A stretch of 7,421 nt of DNA from contig CAMDOY010000173.1 in the NCBI GenBank assembly GCA_945903655.1, positions 1 through 7,421 of the forward strand, given 5' to 3'. Position 1 is the stretch's first letter, and each line of letters starts with the position of its first letter. Positions 1-6,486 of this stretch are shown here, in pieces. Source of the stretch: Rhizobium sp. Q54 (GTDB taxonomy: Bacteria > Pseudomonadota > Alphaproteobacteria > Rhizobiales > Beijerinckiaceae). The notes under the pieces are model-generated. The model saw nothing but the letters and a program-made list of their open reading frames with translations, was not told the DNA's origin and did not search any database. Position numbers and translations under genes: made by a program.

Positions 1-506
1 GCGCGGCGGAAGTCTCGGTGACAGCTGGCGTGATCGGCAGCTATATCCATAACTCCGTGGCCGATGGCCTGGGCAAGATCGGCGTGCTCGTGGCGCTGGA
101 GTCCACGGGCGATGCGGCGGCTCTGGCGGATGTGGCCCGCAAGATCGCCATGCATGTGGCGGCGGCTTCCCCCGTGGCGCTGGATGCGGCGAGCGTCGAT
201 CCGGCGGTGGTGGAGCGCGAGAAGAACGTGCTGCGCGACAAGAACGCGGGCAAGCCCGCCAATGTGCTGGAGAAGATCGTCGAGTCCGGCCTCAAGACCT
301 ACTTCAAGGAGGTCTGCCTGATCGACCAGCCCTTCATCCACGATCCCGCCAAGACCATTGCGCAGGTTGTGTCGGAGGCCTCCAAGGCCGCTGGCGCTCC
401 GGTCGCTCTCAAGGGCTTCGTGCGTTATGCGCTGGGCGAGGGCATCGAGAAGCAGGAAAGCGATTTCGCAGCCGAGGTCGCGGCGGCCGCTGGCGGCCAG
501 GCCTGA
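1..506 (+). CDS. tsf: Elongation factor Ts, C-terminal part (5' end outside window)
   Basis: EF-Ts is the cytosolic guanine nucleotide exchange factor that recycles EF-Tu-GDP to EF-Tu-GTP during translation. The open frame enters the window at base 3 and gives 167 residues up to the TGA at 504-506. The block GSYIHNSVADGLGKIGVLVALE is the family's core/dimerisation-domain signature, and the later QPFIHDPAKTIAQVV block is typical of the EF-Ts C-terminal region. With a family length near 300 residues, about the last half is present. The N-terminal UBA-like domain and the TDVPF EF-Tu contact motif lie upstream and cannot be checked. The GTG at 18 is an internal valine, not a start. An intrinsic terminator follows 23 bases downstream, so tsf probably ends its own transcript, usually begun at rpsB in relatives (known of the family, not seen here). 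Confidence 0.97.
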   Translation, partial: AAEVSVTAGVIGSYIHNSVADGLGKIGVLVALESTGDAAALADVARKIAMHVAAASPVALDAASVDPAVVEREKNVLRDKNAGKPANVLEKIVESGLKTYFKEVCLIDQPFIHDPAKTIAQVVSEASKAAGAPVALKGFVRYALGEGIEKQESDFAAEVAAAAGGQA

Positions 507-528
507 GCCTCGATTTACAAGCTTTCGG

Positions 529-555
529 AAAAGGCGGCCTTCGGGTCGCCTTTTT
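529..555 (+). terminator. Intrinsic terminator downstream of tsf
   Basis: A hairpin pairs 529-539 (aaaaggcggcc) with 544-554 (ggtcgcctttt) across the four-base loop ttcg (540-543). The stem is 11 bp with one G-U wobble and runs into a T tract (551-555, then c, then tt). The GC-rich core, UUCG-type loop and T tract directly after it are the classical rho-independent form. It sits 23 bases after the tsf stop and should separate tsf from pyrH transcription, at least in part. Confidence 0.85.
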
Positions 556-796
556 CTTGGCAAGTTTGTCGGCGAAGCTGTGCGCGTGATTGGCCTGTGG
601 GAGGGGTCCTCGTAGGTGGGTCTTTGGCTGGTTTCGCGGTTCGAATCGCGCTAGACTGACGATCAGTTCGGGGCATCATCCCTCGGGGCGCTATCAACCG
701 GGTAGTAAGGCGCGAAGTCCTCGCGTCAGGTCGGGAAACGTCTGGATTGGACCCGCCAGGCATTCTCGCTGGTTCTTTGTGCGGGTCGGGGTCGCC
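556..796 (+). promoter_or_regulatory. pyrH upstream/leader region, probably holding the pyrH promoter
   Basis: These 241 bases hold no gene I can support. The pyrH frame happens to stay open upstream to 590, but that extension resembles no UMP kinase N-terminus. Because a good terminator closes tsf just before, a promoter for pyrH and the genes behind it is expected here (inference). I could not place convincing -35 and -10 boxes. Three short inverted repeats are visible. 635-650 is a near palindrome centred on TTCGAA with CGCG arms. 655-667 is ACTGA-CGA-TCAGT. 709-727 is a 7-bp hairpin (GGCGCGA with TCGCGTC, one G-U) with loop AGTCC. Whether any of them acts as an operator or RNA structure is unknown. 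Confidence 0.4.
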
Positions 797-1510
797 ATGT
801 CTTCCTTATGGAAACGCGTCGTCATCAAGCTTTCGGGCGAGGCCCTGATGGGGCCGCTGACCCATGGTCTGCATGAGCCCACCCTCAAGCGGGTCTCGCA
901 GGATCTGGCCGCCTCCGCCGCGCTTGGCGTTGAGATCGCGGTGGTGGTCGGCGGCGGCAACTTTTTCCGGGGCATTCAGGGCGCCGACAAGGGTATCGAC
1001 CGCGCTCGCGCCGACTCCATCGGCATGCTGGCGACCGTGATGAACGGGCTGGCGCTGGAACACGCCATCGAGAAGGAAGGCCAGTCGGCCCGGGCGCTCT
1101 CGGCGGTGCCCATGCCCTTCGTCTGCCAGCCCTATTCCCGGCAGGCGGCGCTCAACCATCTGGGCAAGGGTCGCGTCACCGTGCTGGCGGGCGGCACCGG
1201 CAATCCCTTCTTCACCACCGACACCGGGGCGGCCCTGCGCGGCGCGGAGCTCTCCTGCGACGCCATTCTGAAGGCGACGCAGGTGGATGGCGTCTACACG
1301 GCGGACCCGAAAAAGGACCCCACCGCCACCCGCTATGAGCGCCTGACCCATGACGAGGCCATCGCCCGCAACATCGAAGTCATGGACACCGCCGCCTTCG
1401 CCCTTGCCCGCGACAACAAGATTCCGATAATTGTCTTCTCCATTCAGGAGGCAGGCGCCATCACAGCGGCTCTCGAAGGTCGCGGACGCTCCACCATCGT
1501 GACGCCCTGA
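797..1510 (+). CDS. pyrH: UMP kinase (uridylate kinase)
   Basis: PyrH phosphorylates UMP to UDP with ATP in the cytosol and is an essential step in pyrimidine nucleotide supply. It belongs to the amino-acid-kinase fold and is a hexamer in bacteria, usually activated by GTP and inhibited by UTP (known of the family). From the ATG at 797 the product is 237 aa, the normal length. Visible motifs are the phosphate-binding KLSGEAL (11-17), VGGGNFFRG (51-59), the acceptor-site region AGGTGNPFFTTDT (131-143), the nucleotide-binding KATQVDGVYTADPKKDP (159-175) and the MDTAAFALARD segment (196-206). The ATG at 797 is chosen because MSSLWKRVVIKLSGEA fits the family N-terminus. A G run at 788-791 is a weak ribosome binding site 5 bases upstream. 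A GTG at 779 in frame is a less likely start. It lies 51 bases before frr. Confidence 0.97.
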   Translation: MSSLWKRVVIKLSGEALMGPLTHGLHEPTLKRVSQDLAASAALGVEIAVVVGGGNFFRGIQGADKGIDRARADSIGMLATVMNGLALEHAIEKEGQSARALSAVPMPFVCQPYSRQAALNHLGKGRVTVLAGGTGNPFFTTDTGAALRGAELSCDAILKATQVDGVYTADPKKDPTATRYERLTHDEAIARNIEVMDTAAFALARDNKIPIIVFSIQEAGAITAALEGRGRSTIVTP

Positions 1511-1561
1511 CCAAGCGTCTTTGTCCCGGGCGCCGTCCGGAGCCATAGCAGGACTTCCATC

Positions 1562-2122
1562 ATGAGCACCAATTTCGATCTTGCCGACATCAAACGCCGC
1601 ATGCAGGCCTCAATTGGGTCACTGCGGCATGATCTCAATGGCCTGCGCACGGGCCGGGCCACCGCGAGCATCCTCGACCCCGTGCAGGTCAACGCCTACG
1701 GCCAGAACATGCCGATCACCCAGGTGGCCACGGTCTCGATCCCTGAGCCCCGCCTCATCGCGGTGCAGGTCTGGGACAAGGCCATGGTCGGCGCGGTGGA
1801 GCGGGCGATCCGCGACTCCAATCTCGGCCTCAGCCCCACCACCGAGGGGCAGGTGCTGCGCATCCGCATCCCCGAGCTGAACGAGCAGCGCCGCAAGGAT
1901 CTGGTGAAGGTCGCCCATAAATACGCCGAGGAGTCGCGCGTGGCCGTCCGTCATGTGCGTCGCGACGGGATCGACATTCTGAAGAAACTGCTCAAGGATA
2001 AGGCCATCAGCGAGGATGACGAGAAGCGTCATGCGGGCGAGGTCCAGAAGGCGACCGATCAGGCGATCGTCGAGGTGGACCAGGTCCTCGCGATGAAGGA
2101 AAAAGAGATTATGCAGGTGTAA
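1562..2122 (+). CDS. frr: Ribosome recycling factor
   Basis: RRF acts in the cytosol with EF-G to split the post-termination ribosome complex, freeing tRNA, mRNA and subunits. The product is 186 aa, the family's usual size. The N-terminal part of long-helix domain I has LRTGRATASILD (28-39). Domain II lies at roughly residues 31-105 and includes PITQVATVSIPEPR (51-64). The returning helices begin with IPELNEQRRKDLVK (103-116) and carry the conserved HVRRD (131-135), which holds the arginines important for ribosome binding. The start at 1562 is supported by AGGA at 1550-1553, 8 bases upstream. The gene follows pyrH by 51 bases with no terminator, so co-transcription is likely. The pairing pyrH-frr is conserved across many bacteria. 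Nothing is unusual in the sequence. Confidence 0.98.
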   Translation: MSTNFDLADIKRRMQASIGSLRHDLNGLRTGRATASILDPVQVNAYGQNMPITQVATVSIPEPRLIAVQVWDKAMVGAVERAIRDSNLGLSPTTEGQVLRIRIPELNEQRRKDLVKVAHKYAEESRVAVRHVRRDGIDILKKLLKDKAISEDDEKRHAGEVQKATDQAIVEVDQVLAMKEKEIMQV

Positions 2123-2159
2123 GTTATATTCCATTGCTTACTGGAAAGCGCGAGCGGAT

Positions 2160-2939
2160 ATGCACGACAAGGTCGAAACAGTGACCGCCATCCCGTCCGC
2201 CGCAGGCTGGGGCAGGGCGACGCCGCGCCATGTGGGCATCATCATGGATGGCAACGGGCGCTGGGCCGCCGCGCGCGGTTTGCCGCGCATGGAGGGGCAC
2301 CGTCGCGGGGTCGAGTCTGTTCGCCGAGCCGTGCGCGCCGCCCTGGAGCTCGGCGTCTCCTATCTGACCATTTATAGCTTCTCCACCGAGAACTGGAGCC
2401 GCCCCCCGCAGGAGGTGAGCTTCCTCATGGGGCTGCTGAAACGCTTCATCCGCAACGATCTGGCTGATCTCCACGCCAACGGGGTGCGCGTGCGCATCAT
2501 CGGCTCCCGCGAGGGGCTGGATCCCGAGATCACGGCGCTGCTGACCGAGGCCGAGGCGCTGACGCGTTTTAACGAGCGCCTCTCGCTGGTCGTCGCCTTC
2601 AATTATGGCGGGCGGCAGGAGATCGCCGACGCCGCGCGGCGCCTGGCCATGCGGGCCGTCGCGGGCGAGCTGGATCCGGCCAGCATCTGTCCGGAAATGA
2701 TCCGCGACGAGCTCGACACGGCGGGCGTCCCCGACCCCGATCTCATCATCCGCACCTCAGGCGAACAGCGTCTGTCCAATTTCCTGCTCTGGCAATCCGC
2801 CTATGCGGAATTCGTCTTTTTGCCGTTGCATTGGCCCGAGTTCGACCGCGCTGCCTTCGAGTCCGCGCTGGCGATCTATTACAGTCGGGAACGCCGCTTC
2901 GGGGGCCTCAGGCCCGAGGCGGAGAAAACGGGCTCATGA
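2160..2939 (+). CDS. uppS: Undecaprenyl diphosphate synthase (cis-prenyltransferase)
   Basis: UppS condenses eight isopentenyl diphosphates onto farnesyl diphosphate with cis geometry to make C55 undecaprenyl diphosphate, the precursor of the lipid carrier for peptidoglycan and other surface glycans. The 259-aa product has HVGIIMDGNGRWA (24-36) with catalytic Asp30, the phosphate-binding GLPRMEGHRRG (40-50) with His47, FSTENW (74-79), and RTSGEQRLSNFLLWQ (198-212) followed by YAEF (215-218), where the Glu helps bind magnesium. All hallmark residues are present. The ATG at 2160 leaves about 20 residues before the first conserved block. Its ribosome binding site is poor, GGAAAG at 2143-2148, 11 bases upstream. 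It follows frr by 37 bases and overlaps cdsA by 4, so it is probably translated in tandem with cdsA. The short C-terminal tail after RERRFGG is unremarkable. Confidence 0.97.
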   Translation: MHDKVETVTAIPSAAGWGRATPRHVGIIMDGNGRWAAARGLPRMEGHRRGVESVRRAVRAALELGVSYLTIYSFSTENWSRPPQEVSFLMGLLKRFIRNDLADLHANGVRVRIIGSREGLDPEITALLTEAEALTRFNERLSLVVAFNYGGRQEIADAARRLAMRAVAGELDPASICPEMIRDELDTAGVPDPDLIIRTSGEQRLSNFLLWQSAYAEFVFLPLHWPEFDRAAFESALAIYYSRERRFGGLRPEAEKTGS

Positions 2940-3814
2940 CAGGCCCAGCCGACAGCGGGCGTGCGCCCAATACGCCGCAAGCCCGCCTTTCCAGCGATCT
3001 TGCCCCTCGGGCCGCCTCCAGCGTGGTGATGATCGCCGCCGCGCTGTCCGCGCTCTGGTTGGGCGGGGATGTCTTCATCCTGTTCTGGCTTGGCTGCGCG
3101 CTGGCGCTCCATTGGGAATGGCAGACCATCATCGCCGCCCCGCAGTTCAAGGCGCGCTTTTTCGGCGGCGCGGCCTTCATTGTGCTGGCGGTTGCGCTGC
3201 TGCGCGAGGGCCTCATCGAGGGCGCGCTGGCGTCAGTCGTGGTCGGCTCAGGCGTCATGGCCTGGCTGGGCGGGCCGGGCAAGCGGATCTGGGCGAGCGG
3301 GGGGCTGATCTACGCCGCGTCGGTGGTGATCTCCGTGACGCTGCTGCGGGTGCTCTCGCGCATCGATGGGGTGGAGGCGATCCTCTGGCTCTTCGCGGTG
3401 GTCTGGGGCACGGACATCATGGCCTATTTCGGGGGGCGCCTGATCGGCGGACCCAAGCTCTGGCCGCGTCTGTCGCCGTCCAAGACTTGGGCGGGATTTC
3501 TGGTGGGGGTCTCCAGCGGCGCGCTGCTGGGCCTGCTGTGCCTTTTGCTGAATCCCGGGGCCGAGGCTGCAGCGCCCTTGCCGCTCTTTCTTCTGGGCCT
3601 GCTGGCGGGGGTGATCGCCCAGGCCGGAGACTTTTTCGAGTCCTCCATCAAGCGTCGCTTTGGGGTGAAAGACTCCAGCCATCTCATTCCCGGCCATGGC
3701 GGTTTCATGGATCGGCTCGATGGATTCATCGCCGCCGCCGCCTTTGCGGCCCTTGTGGGCTGGATCAAATCGGCGGGACCGGGTTTCGTGGCCATCGGTC
3801 TTCTGCGATGGTAA
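2936..3814 (+). CDS. cdsA: Phosphatidate cytidylyltransferase (CDP-diglyceride synthase)
   Basis: CdsA is an integral inner-membrane enzyme that joins CTP and phosphatidic acid into CDP-diacylglycerol, the branch point for phosphatidylglycerol, cardiolipin and phosphatidylethanolamine. From the ATG at 2936 the product is 292 aa with about eight hydrophobic segments (roughly 27-60 as two, then 74-90, 95-110, 121-140, 147-165, 185-230 as two, and 262-280). The CTP-transferase signature is complete at 237-262: SIKRRFGVKD, then IPGHGGFMDRLD with the acidic metal ligands. Earlier conserved blocks are WGTDIMAYFGGR (157-168) and LSPSKTW (179-185). The frame is open upstream to 2831, but that part lies within uppS. 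The start at 2936 forms an ATGA overlap with the uppS stop, with GGAG at 2921-2924 as a possible ribosome binding site, and it gives a normal soluble N-terminus. Confidence 0.96.
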   Translation: MTGPADSGRAPNTPQARLSSDLAPRAASSVVMIAAALSALWLGGDVFILFWLGCALALHWEWQTIIAAPQFKARFFGGAAFIVLAVALLREGLIEGALASVVVGSGVMAWLGGPGKRIWASGGLIYAASVVISVTLLRVLSRIDGVEAILWLFAVVWGTDIMAYFGGRLIGGPKLWPRLSPSKTWAGFLVGVSSGALLGLLCLLLNPGAEAAAPLPLFLLGLLAGVIAQAGDFFESSIKRRFGVKDSSHLIPGHGGFMDRLDGFIAAAAFAALVGWIKSAGPGFVAIGLLRW

Positions 3815-3842
3815 TCTTCCCGACCTCTCCTATGTGTTGCTT

Positions 3843-5051
3843 ATGACCATTTCTGAACCGGCTTCTGTCCCGGTGGGCCCCGCCACCGCTCCCCGCAGGC
3901 TCGTGCTGCTGGGGGCCACCGGCTCCATCGGTCGCTCCACCGCTGATGTCATCGCCCATGCGCCAGAGGGCGCCTTCGAGGTCGCCTCCGTGGCGGGCGG
4001 CAGCGACGCCGCCGCTCTGGCGAAAATGGCCATCGCCTTGAAGGCTTCCTTCGCCGCTCTGGCCGATCCTGCGGGGGCTGACGCCCTGCGCGAGGCTCTG
4101 GCTGGTTCGGGCGTTCGCAGCGGGGCGGGGCCTGAGGCTGTGCTCGAGGCCGCCCTCCATGATTGCGATCTGGTGGTGGGCGCCATCGCAGGCGCGGCTG
4201 GGGTCGAGCCCACCCATGCGGCGCTGGAGGCGGGGCGCACCATCGCGCTGGCCAACAAGGAGTGTCTGGTCTGCGCGGGCGGGCCCTTCATGCGCACGGC
4301 GGCCCGGGCTGGGGCGCGGCTGCTGCCCATGGACAGCGAGCATAACGCCATTTTTCAGGCCCTTGGCGGAGCCGATCCCTCCACCATCGAGCAGATGATC
4401 CTGACGGCCTCAGGCGGTCCCTTTCGGACCTGGACTGCTGAGGCCATCGCCGCCGCGACGCCCCAGCAGGCGCTGGCCCATCCCAACTGGTCCATGGGGC
4501 CGAAGGTGACCATCGACTCCGCAAGTCTTATGAACAAAGGGCTGGAGCTGATTGAAGCCTTTCATATTTTTGGCATCGAGGCCGGGCGTCTCGATGTGCT
4601 GGTCCACCCTCAGTCCATCGTCCACGGCCTCGTGACTTTCGCCGATGGATCGGTGACGGCGGGCATGGCGGTGCCGGACATGCGGACCCCCATCGCCCAT
4701 TGCCTCGCCTATCCCGACCGGGTGGAGACGCGGGTGCGCAGGGTCGATCTGGCGGCCATCGGCTCCCTGTCCTTCGAGCGGCCCGACTTCGAGCGCTTCC
4801 CGGCCCTGCGGGTGGCCATGGACTGCATGAAGGCGGGGGGCAGTCTGCCCACGGTGCTGAACGCTGCCAATGAGATCGCGGTCGAGGCCTTCCTCGCCGG
4901 GCGCATCAGCTTCCACCAGATCGCCAGCATGGTGGAGCAGGTCTGCGAGGCGGCGGTGCGCCGGGGCGACGACGGGGAGCCCGCCACCGTGGGGGACGCC
5001 CTCGAAATCGACAGAATGACAAGGCATAGGGCGCGGGAAGCCTTGATGTGA
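3843..5051 (+). CDS. dxr: 1-deoxy-D-xylulose 5-phosphate reductoisomerase
   Basis: Dxr rearranges and reduces DXP to 2-C-methyl-D-erythritol 4-phosphate with NADPH and a divalent metal, the committed step of the MEP pathway to isoprenoids. It acts in the cytosol and is the target of fosmidomycin (known of the family). The 402-aa product shows the NADPH-binding GATGSIG (24-30), ANKE (137-140), the metal and substrate motif PMDSEHNAIFQ (162-172), TASGGPFR (188-195), HPNWSMGPKVTIDSA (213-227), NKGLELIEAFHIF (231-243) and HPQSIVHG (255-262). The C-terminal helical domain is complete. The ATG at 3843 is chosen because MTISEPAS leads to the Rossmann strand RRLVLLGATG. The frame runs open to 3696, but that stretch lies inside cdsA. 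The 28-base gap after cdsA is pyrimidine-rich and has no Shine-Dalgarno sequence, which is unusual here. Its product pathway feeds UppS, encoded two genes upstream. Confidence 0.97.
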   Translation: MTISEPASVPVGPATAPRRLVLLGATGSIGRSTADVIAHAPEGAFEVASVAGGSDAAALAKMAIALKASFAALADPAGADALREALAGSGVRSGAGPEAVLEAALHDCDLVVGAIAGAAGVEPTHAALEAGRTIALANKECLVCAGGPFMRTAARAGARLLPMDSEHNAIFQALGGADPSTIEQMILTASGGPFRTWTAEAIAAATPQQALAHPNWSMGPKVTIDSASLMNKGLELIEAFHIFGIEAGRLDVLVHPQSIVHGLVTFADGSVTAGMAVPDMRTPIAHCLAYPDRVETRVRRVDLAAIGSLSFERPDFERFPALRVAMDCMKAGGSLPTVLNAANEIAVEAFLAGRISFHQIASMVEQVCEAAVRRGDDGEPATVGDALEIDRMTRHRAREALM

Positions 5052-5075
5052 GGCGGACAATGTCCATCTGCCATG

Positions 5076-5093
5076 GGCGGGCCTGCGCCCGCC
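5076..5093 (+). terminator. GC-rich hairpin between dxr and rseP, possible weak terminator
   Basis: A perfect 7-bp stem pairs GGCGGGC (5076-5082) with GCCCGCC (5087-5093) around the loop CTGC, with one further G-U pair outside. It starts 24 bases after the dxr stop. The downstream sequence is only partly T-rich (tgttggatttt, 5094-5104), so termination would be weak or partial. It could instead be a transcript-stability element. A palindrome GGACA-A-TGTCC lies at 5055-5065, right after the dxr stop. Confidence 0.4.
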
Positions 5094-5130
5094 TGTTGGA
5101 TTTTCGGCCTGGACTGGCCCTGGAGGCGTG

Positions 5131-6255
5131 ATGTCTGTATTTTCCAACCTCTGGTCTTTTGGGAGCTATGTGGCGCCCTTTTTACTTGTGCTGGGCATTG
5201 TTGTTTTCTTTCATGAGCTCGGGCATTTTCTGGTGGGGCGCTGGTGCGGCGTGAAGGCGGATGTCTTCTCTCTGGGCTTTGGGCCGGAGCTTTACGGTCG
5301 CGTGGATCGCCATGGCACGCGCTGGCGCCTCGCTCTGGTGCCGCTCGGGGGCTATGTGAAGTTTCATGGCGACGCCAACGCCGCTTCGGCGGGCGTCGAT
5401 GCGGAGGGGCTTTCGGAGGAGGAGCGCCGGGTGAGCTTTTTCACCCAGCCCGTCTGGAAACGGGCCCTCATCGTGGCCGCCGGGCCTCTGGCCAATTTCA
5501 TTCTGGCGGTGGTGGTCTTCGCCGGGGTCGCCTTCTTCGTGGGGCATGGGGCGCTCGCGCCCCGCGTCGAATCCCTGCGTCCTGGCGAAGTGGCGGAGAT
5601 GGCGGGCTTCAAGCCCGGAGACCTCGTGCGGTCCATTGATGGAAAAGCCGTCGCCAGTTGGGGCGAGGTGCAGCGGATCGTCCAGGTCTCCGCCGAGAAG
5701 ACCCTGACCTTCGTGATCGAGCGGGAGGGTGCGCAGATGACGCTCACCGCCACGCCCAAGCTGCGGGAGATCGATACGCCCCTGGGCAAGAACCGCATCG
5801 GCCTGATCGGCTTGAATGGCTCCAACAAGGCCGAGGACTGGAAGCTCATCCGGTTCGGGCCTCTGGAGTCCCTGGAGCAGGGGGCGCGGGAGACCTGGTA
5901 TATCGGGGAGCGGACGCTCAGCTTCCTGGCCGGTCTTGTGGTGGGCAAGGGGTCCTTCGATCAGGTGACCGGGCCCATCGGCACGGGCTATCTGGCCGGA
6001 AAGGTCGCCACCTTTGGTTTCGCCGCCCTGATGAACCTCGTCGCCGTCCTCTCGGTCTCCATAGGCCTGATCAATCTCATGCCCATCCCTCTGCTGGATG
6101 GGGGGCATTTGATGTTCTACCTGATCGAGGCCCTCAAGGGGCGTCCCCTCAGCGAGAGAACGCAGGAAGTCGGCTTCCGGCTGGGTCTGGTCTTCGTGGT
6201 TACACTCATGTTGTTTACCACGTTTAACGATGTTTTGAATCTGGTGCGGAGGTAG
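5131..6255 (+). CDS. rseP: RseP-type site-2 membrane zinc protease with one PDZ domain
   Basis: RseP cuts substrates within the inner membrane. In E. coli it clips the anti-sigma factor RseA and leftover signal peptides, and the Caulobacter homologue MmpA cleaves PodJ (established). The substrate here is not shown by the sequence. The 374-aa product has a first membrane segment (about 13-27) leading into the zinc-binding HELGH (28-32), PLGGYVKFHGD (71-81), a second segment (about 111-136), one PDZ domain (about 143-205, with GFKPGDLVRSIDGK), then GPIGTGYLAG (281-290), a third segment (about 295-315) with the third zinc ligand in NLMPIPLLDGGH (315-326), and a C-terminal segment (about 350-365). 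The E. coli enzyme is longer and has two PDZ domains. One is usual in alphaproteobacteria. GGAGG at 5122-5126 lies 4 bases before the ATG at 5131. The GTG at 5128 is only 1 base from it and less likely. Confidence 0.95.
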   Translation: MSVFSNLWSFGSYVAPFLLVLGIVVFFHELGHFLVGRWCGVKADVFSLGFGPELYGRVDRHGTRWRLALVPLGGYVKFHGDANAASAGVDAEGLSEEERRVSFFTQPVWKRALIVAAGPLANFILAVVVFAGVAFFVGHGALAPRVESLRPGEVAEMAGFKPGDLVRSIDGKAVASWGEVQRIVQVSAEKTLTFVIEREGAQMTLTATPKLREIDTPLGKNRIGLIGLNGSNKAEDWKLIRFGPLESLEQGARETWYIGERTLSFLAGLVVGKGSFDQVTGPIGTGYLAGKVATFGFAALMNLVAVLSVSIGLINLMPIPLLDGGHLMFYLIEALKGRPLSERTQEVGFRLGLVFVVTLMLFTTFNDVLNLVRR

Positions 6256-6486
6256 GAGGGGGTGCTGATGAATATTTTTGTTTAATTACAAATATTTATC
6301 AGAAGATCTGACCGTTGCTCCGAGGTCACGGCCTACCTCAAAAGAGGTTGCGGACGAAAAACTGGATTTGCAGAGTGCTTCAAACTCTGTAGAAGATTAC
6401 CGTAGCGGTGACATCCGGGTTTTCGGCCCAGATTCGCTTTGACGACGGATCCTCTTCCGTCACAGTATTTAGGGACCGTGTTCCAT
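6256..6486 (+). promoter_or_regulatory. rseP-bamA intergenic region / bamA leader, structured
   Basis: These 231 bases hold no gene I can support. They begin AT-rich, unlike the rest of the window. Several short hairpins follow the large inverted repeat at 6265-6302. GAGGT at 6322-6326 and again at 6344-6348 can each pair with ACCTC at 6335-6339, so the two hairpins exclude each other. CAGAGT (6371-6376) pairs with ACTCTG (6384-6389). GACGGA (6444-6449) pairs with TCCGTC (6456-6461). A possible -35 box TTGACG lies at 6439-6444, with only a poor -10 (CAGTAT, 6463-6468). The size and structure suggest that bamA has its own promoter or a regulated leader (inference). Confidence 0.4.
6265..6302. 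repeat. AT-rich imperfect inverted repeat, 13-bp arms
   Basis: The left arm at 6265-6277 pairs with the right arm at 6290-6302 over 13 positions. Twelve are Watson-Crick pairs and one is a G-U wobble (6270 with 6297). The loop is 12 bases (6278-6289). The arms are built round AATATTT/AAATATT and are strongly AT-rich in an otherwise GC-rich region. The repeat starts 9 bases after the rseP stop. It lacks the GC-rich stem and trailing T tract of a standard terminator, so it may be an atypical terminator, a protein binding site or an AT-rich element upstream of a bamA promoter. Confidence 0.75.

Noticed and set aside
635..650. tRNA T-arm-like string GGTTCGAATC in the pyrH leader
   Set aside because: In the register required for a tRNA T-arm the flanking stem does not pair, and no acceptor, D or anticodon arms can be found upstream. 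It reads better as a simple near palindrome.
590..796. N-terminal extension of pyrH to an upstream ATG (306-aa product)
   Set aside because: UMP kinases are about 240 aa and begin just before the KLSGEA strand. The extension is Arg/Ser-rich, resembles no known domain and lies in the leader region.
806..1546. Minus-strand open frame (246 codons) opposite pyrH
   Set aside because: Low-complexity Gly/Arg/Asp-rich translation with no family resemblance. pyrH on the + strand explains the sequence fully.
2123..2159. TATATT in the frr-uppS gap as a promoter -10 box
   Set aside because: No -35-like hexamer lies at the right distance (2102-2107 is AAAGAG), and the short gap fits a continuous operon.
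3696..3842. N-terminal extension of dxr into cdsA (451-aa product)
   Set aside because: The extra 49 residues are read out of frame through the end of cdsA. Dxr is normally about 400 aa and its first strand begins 18-20 residues after the ATG at 3843.
4410..5147. Minus-strand open frame (245 codons) opposite dxr
   Set aside because: Same shadow pattern, with His/Gly/Pro-rich translation and no motif. dxr motifs on the + strand are complete.
5182..6108. Long open frame (308 codons) on the minus strand opposite rseP
   Set aside because: It is a codon-bias shadow of a GC-rich gene. Its translation is rich in His, Gly, Pro and Arg with no recognisable domain, and the + strand frame is a clear RseP.
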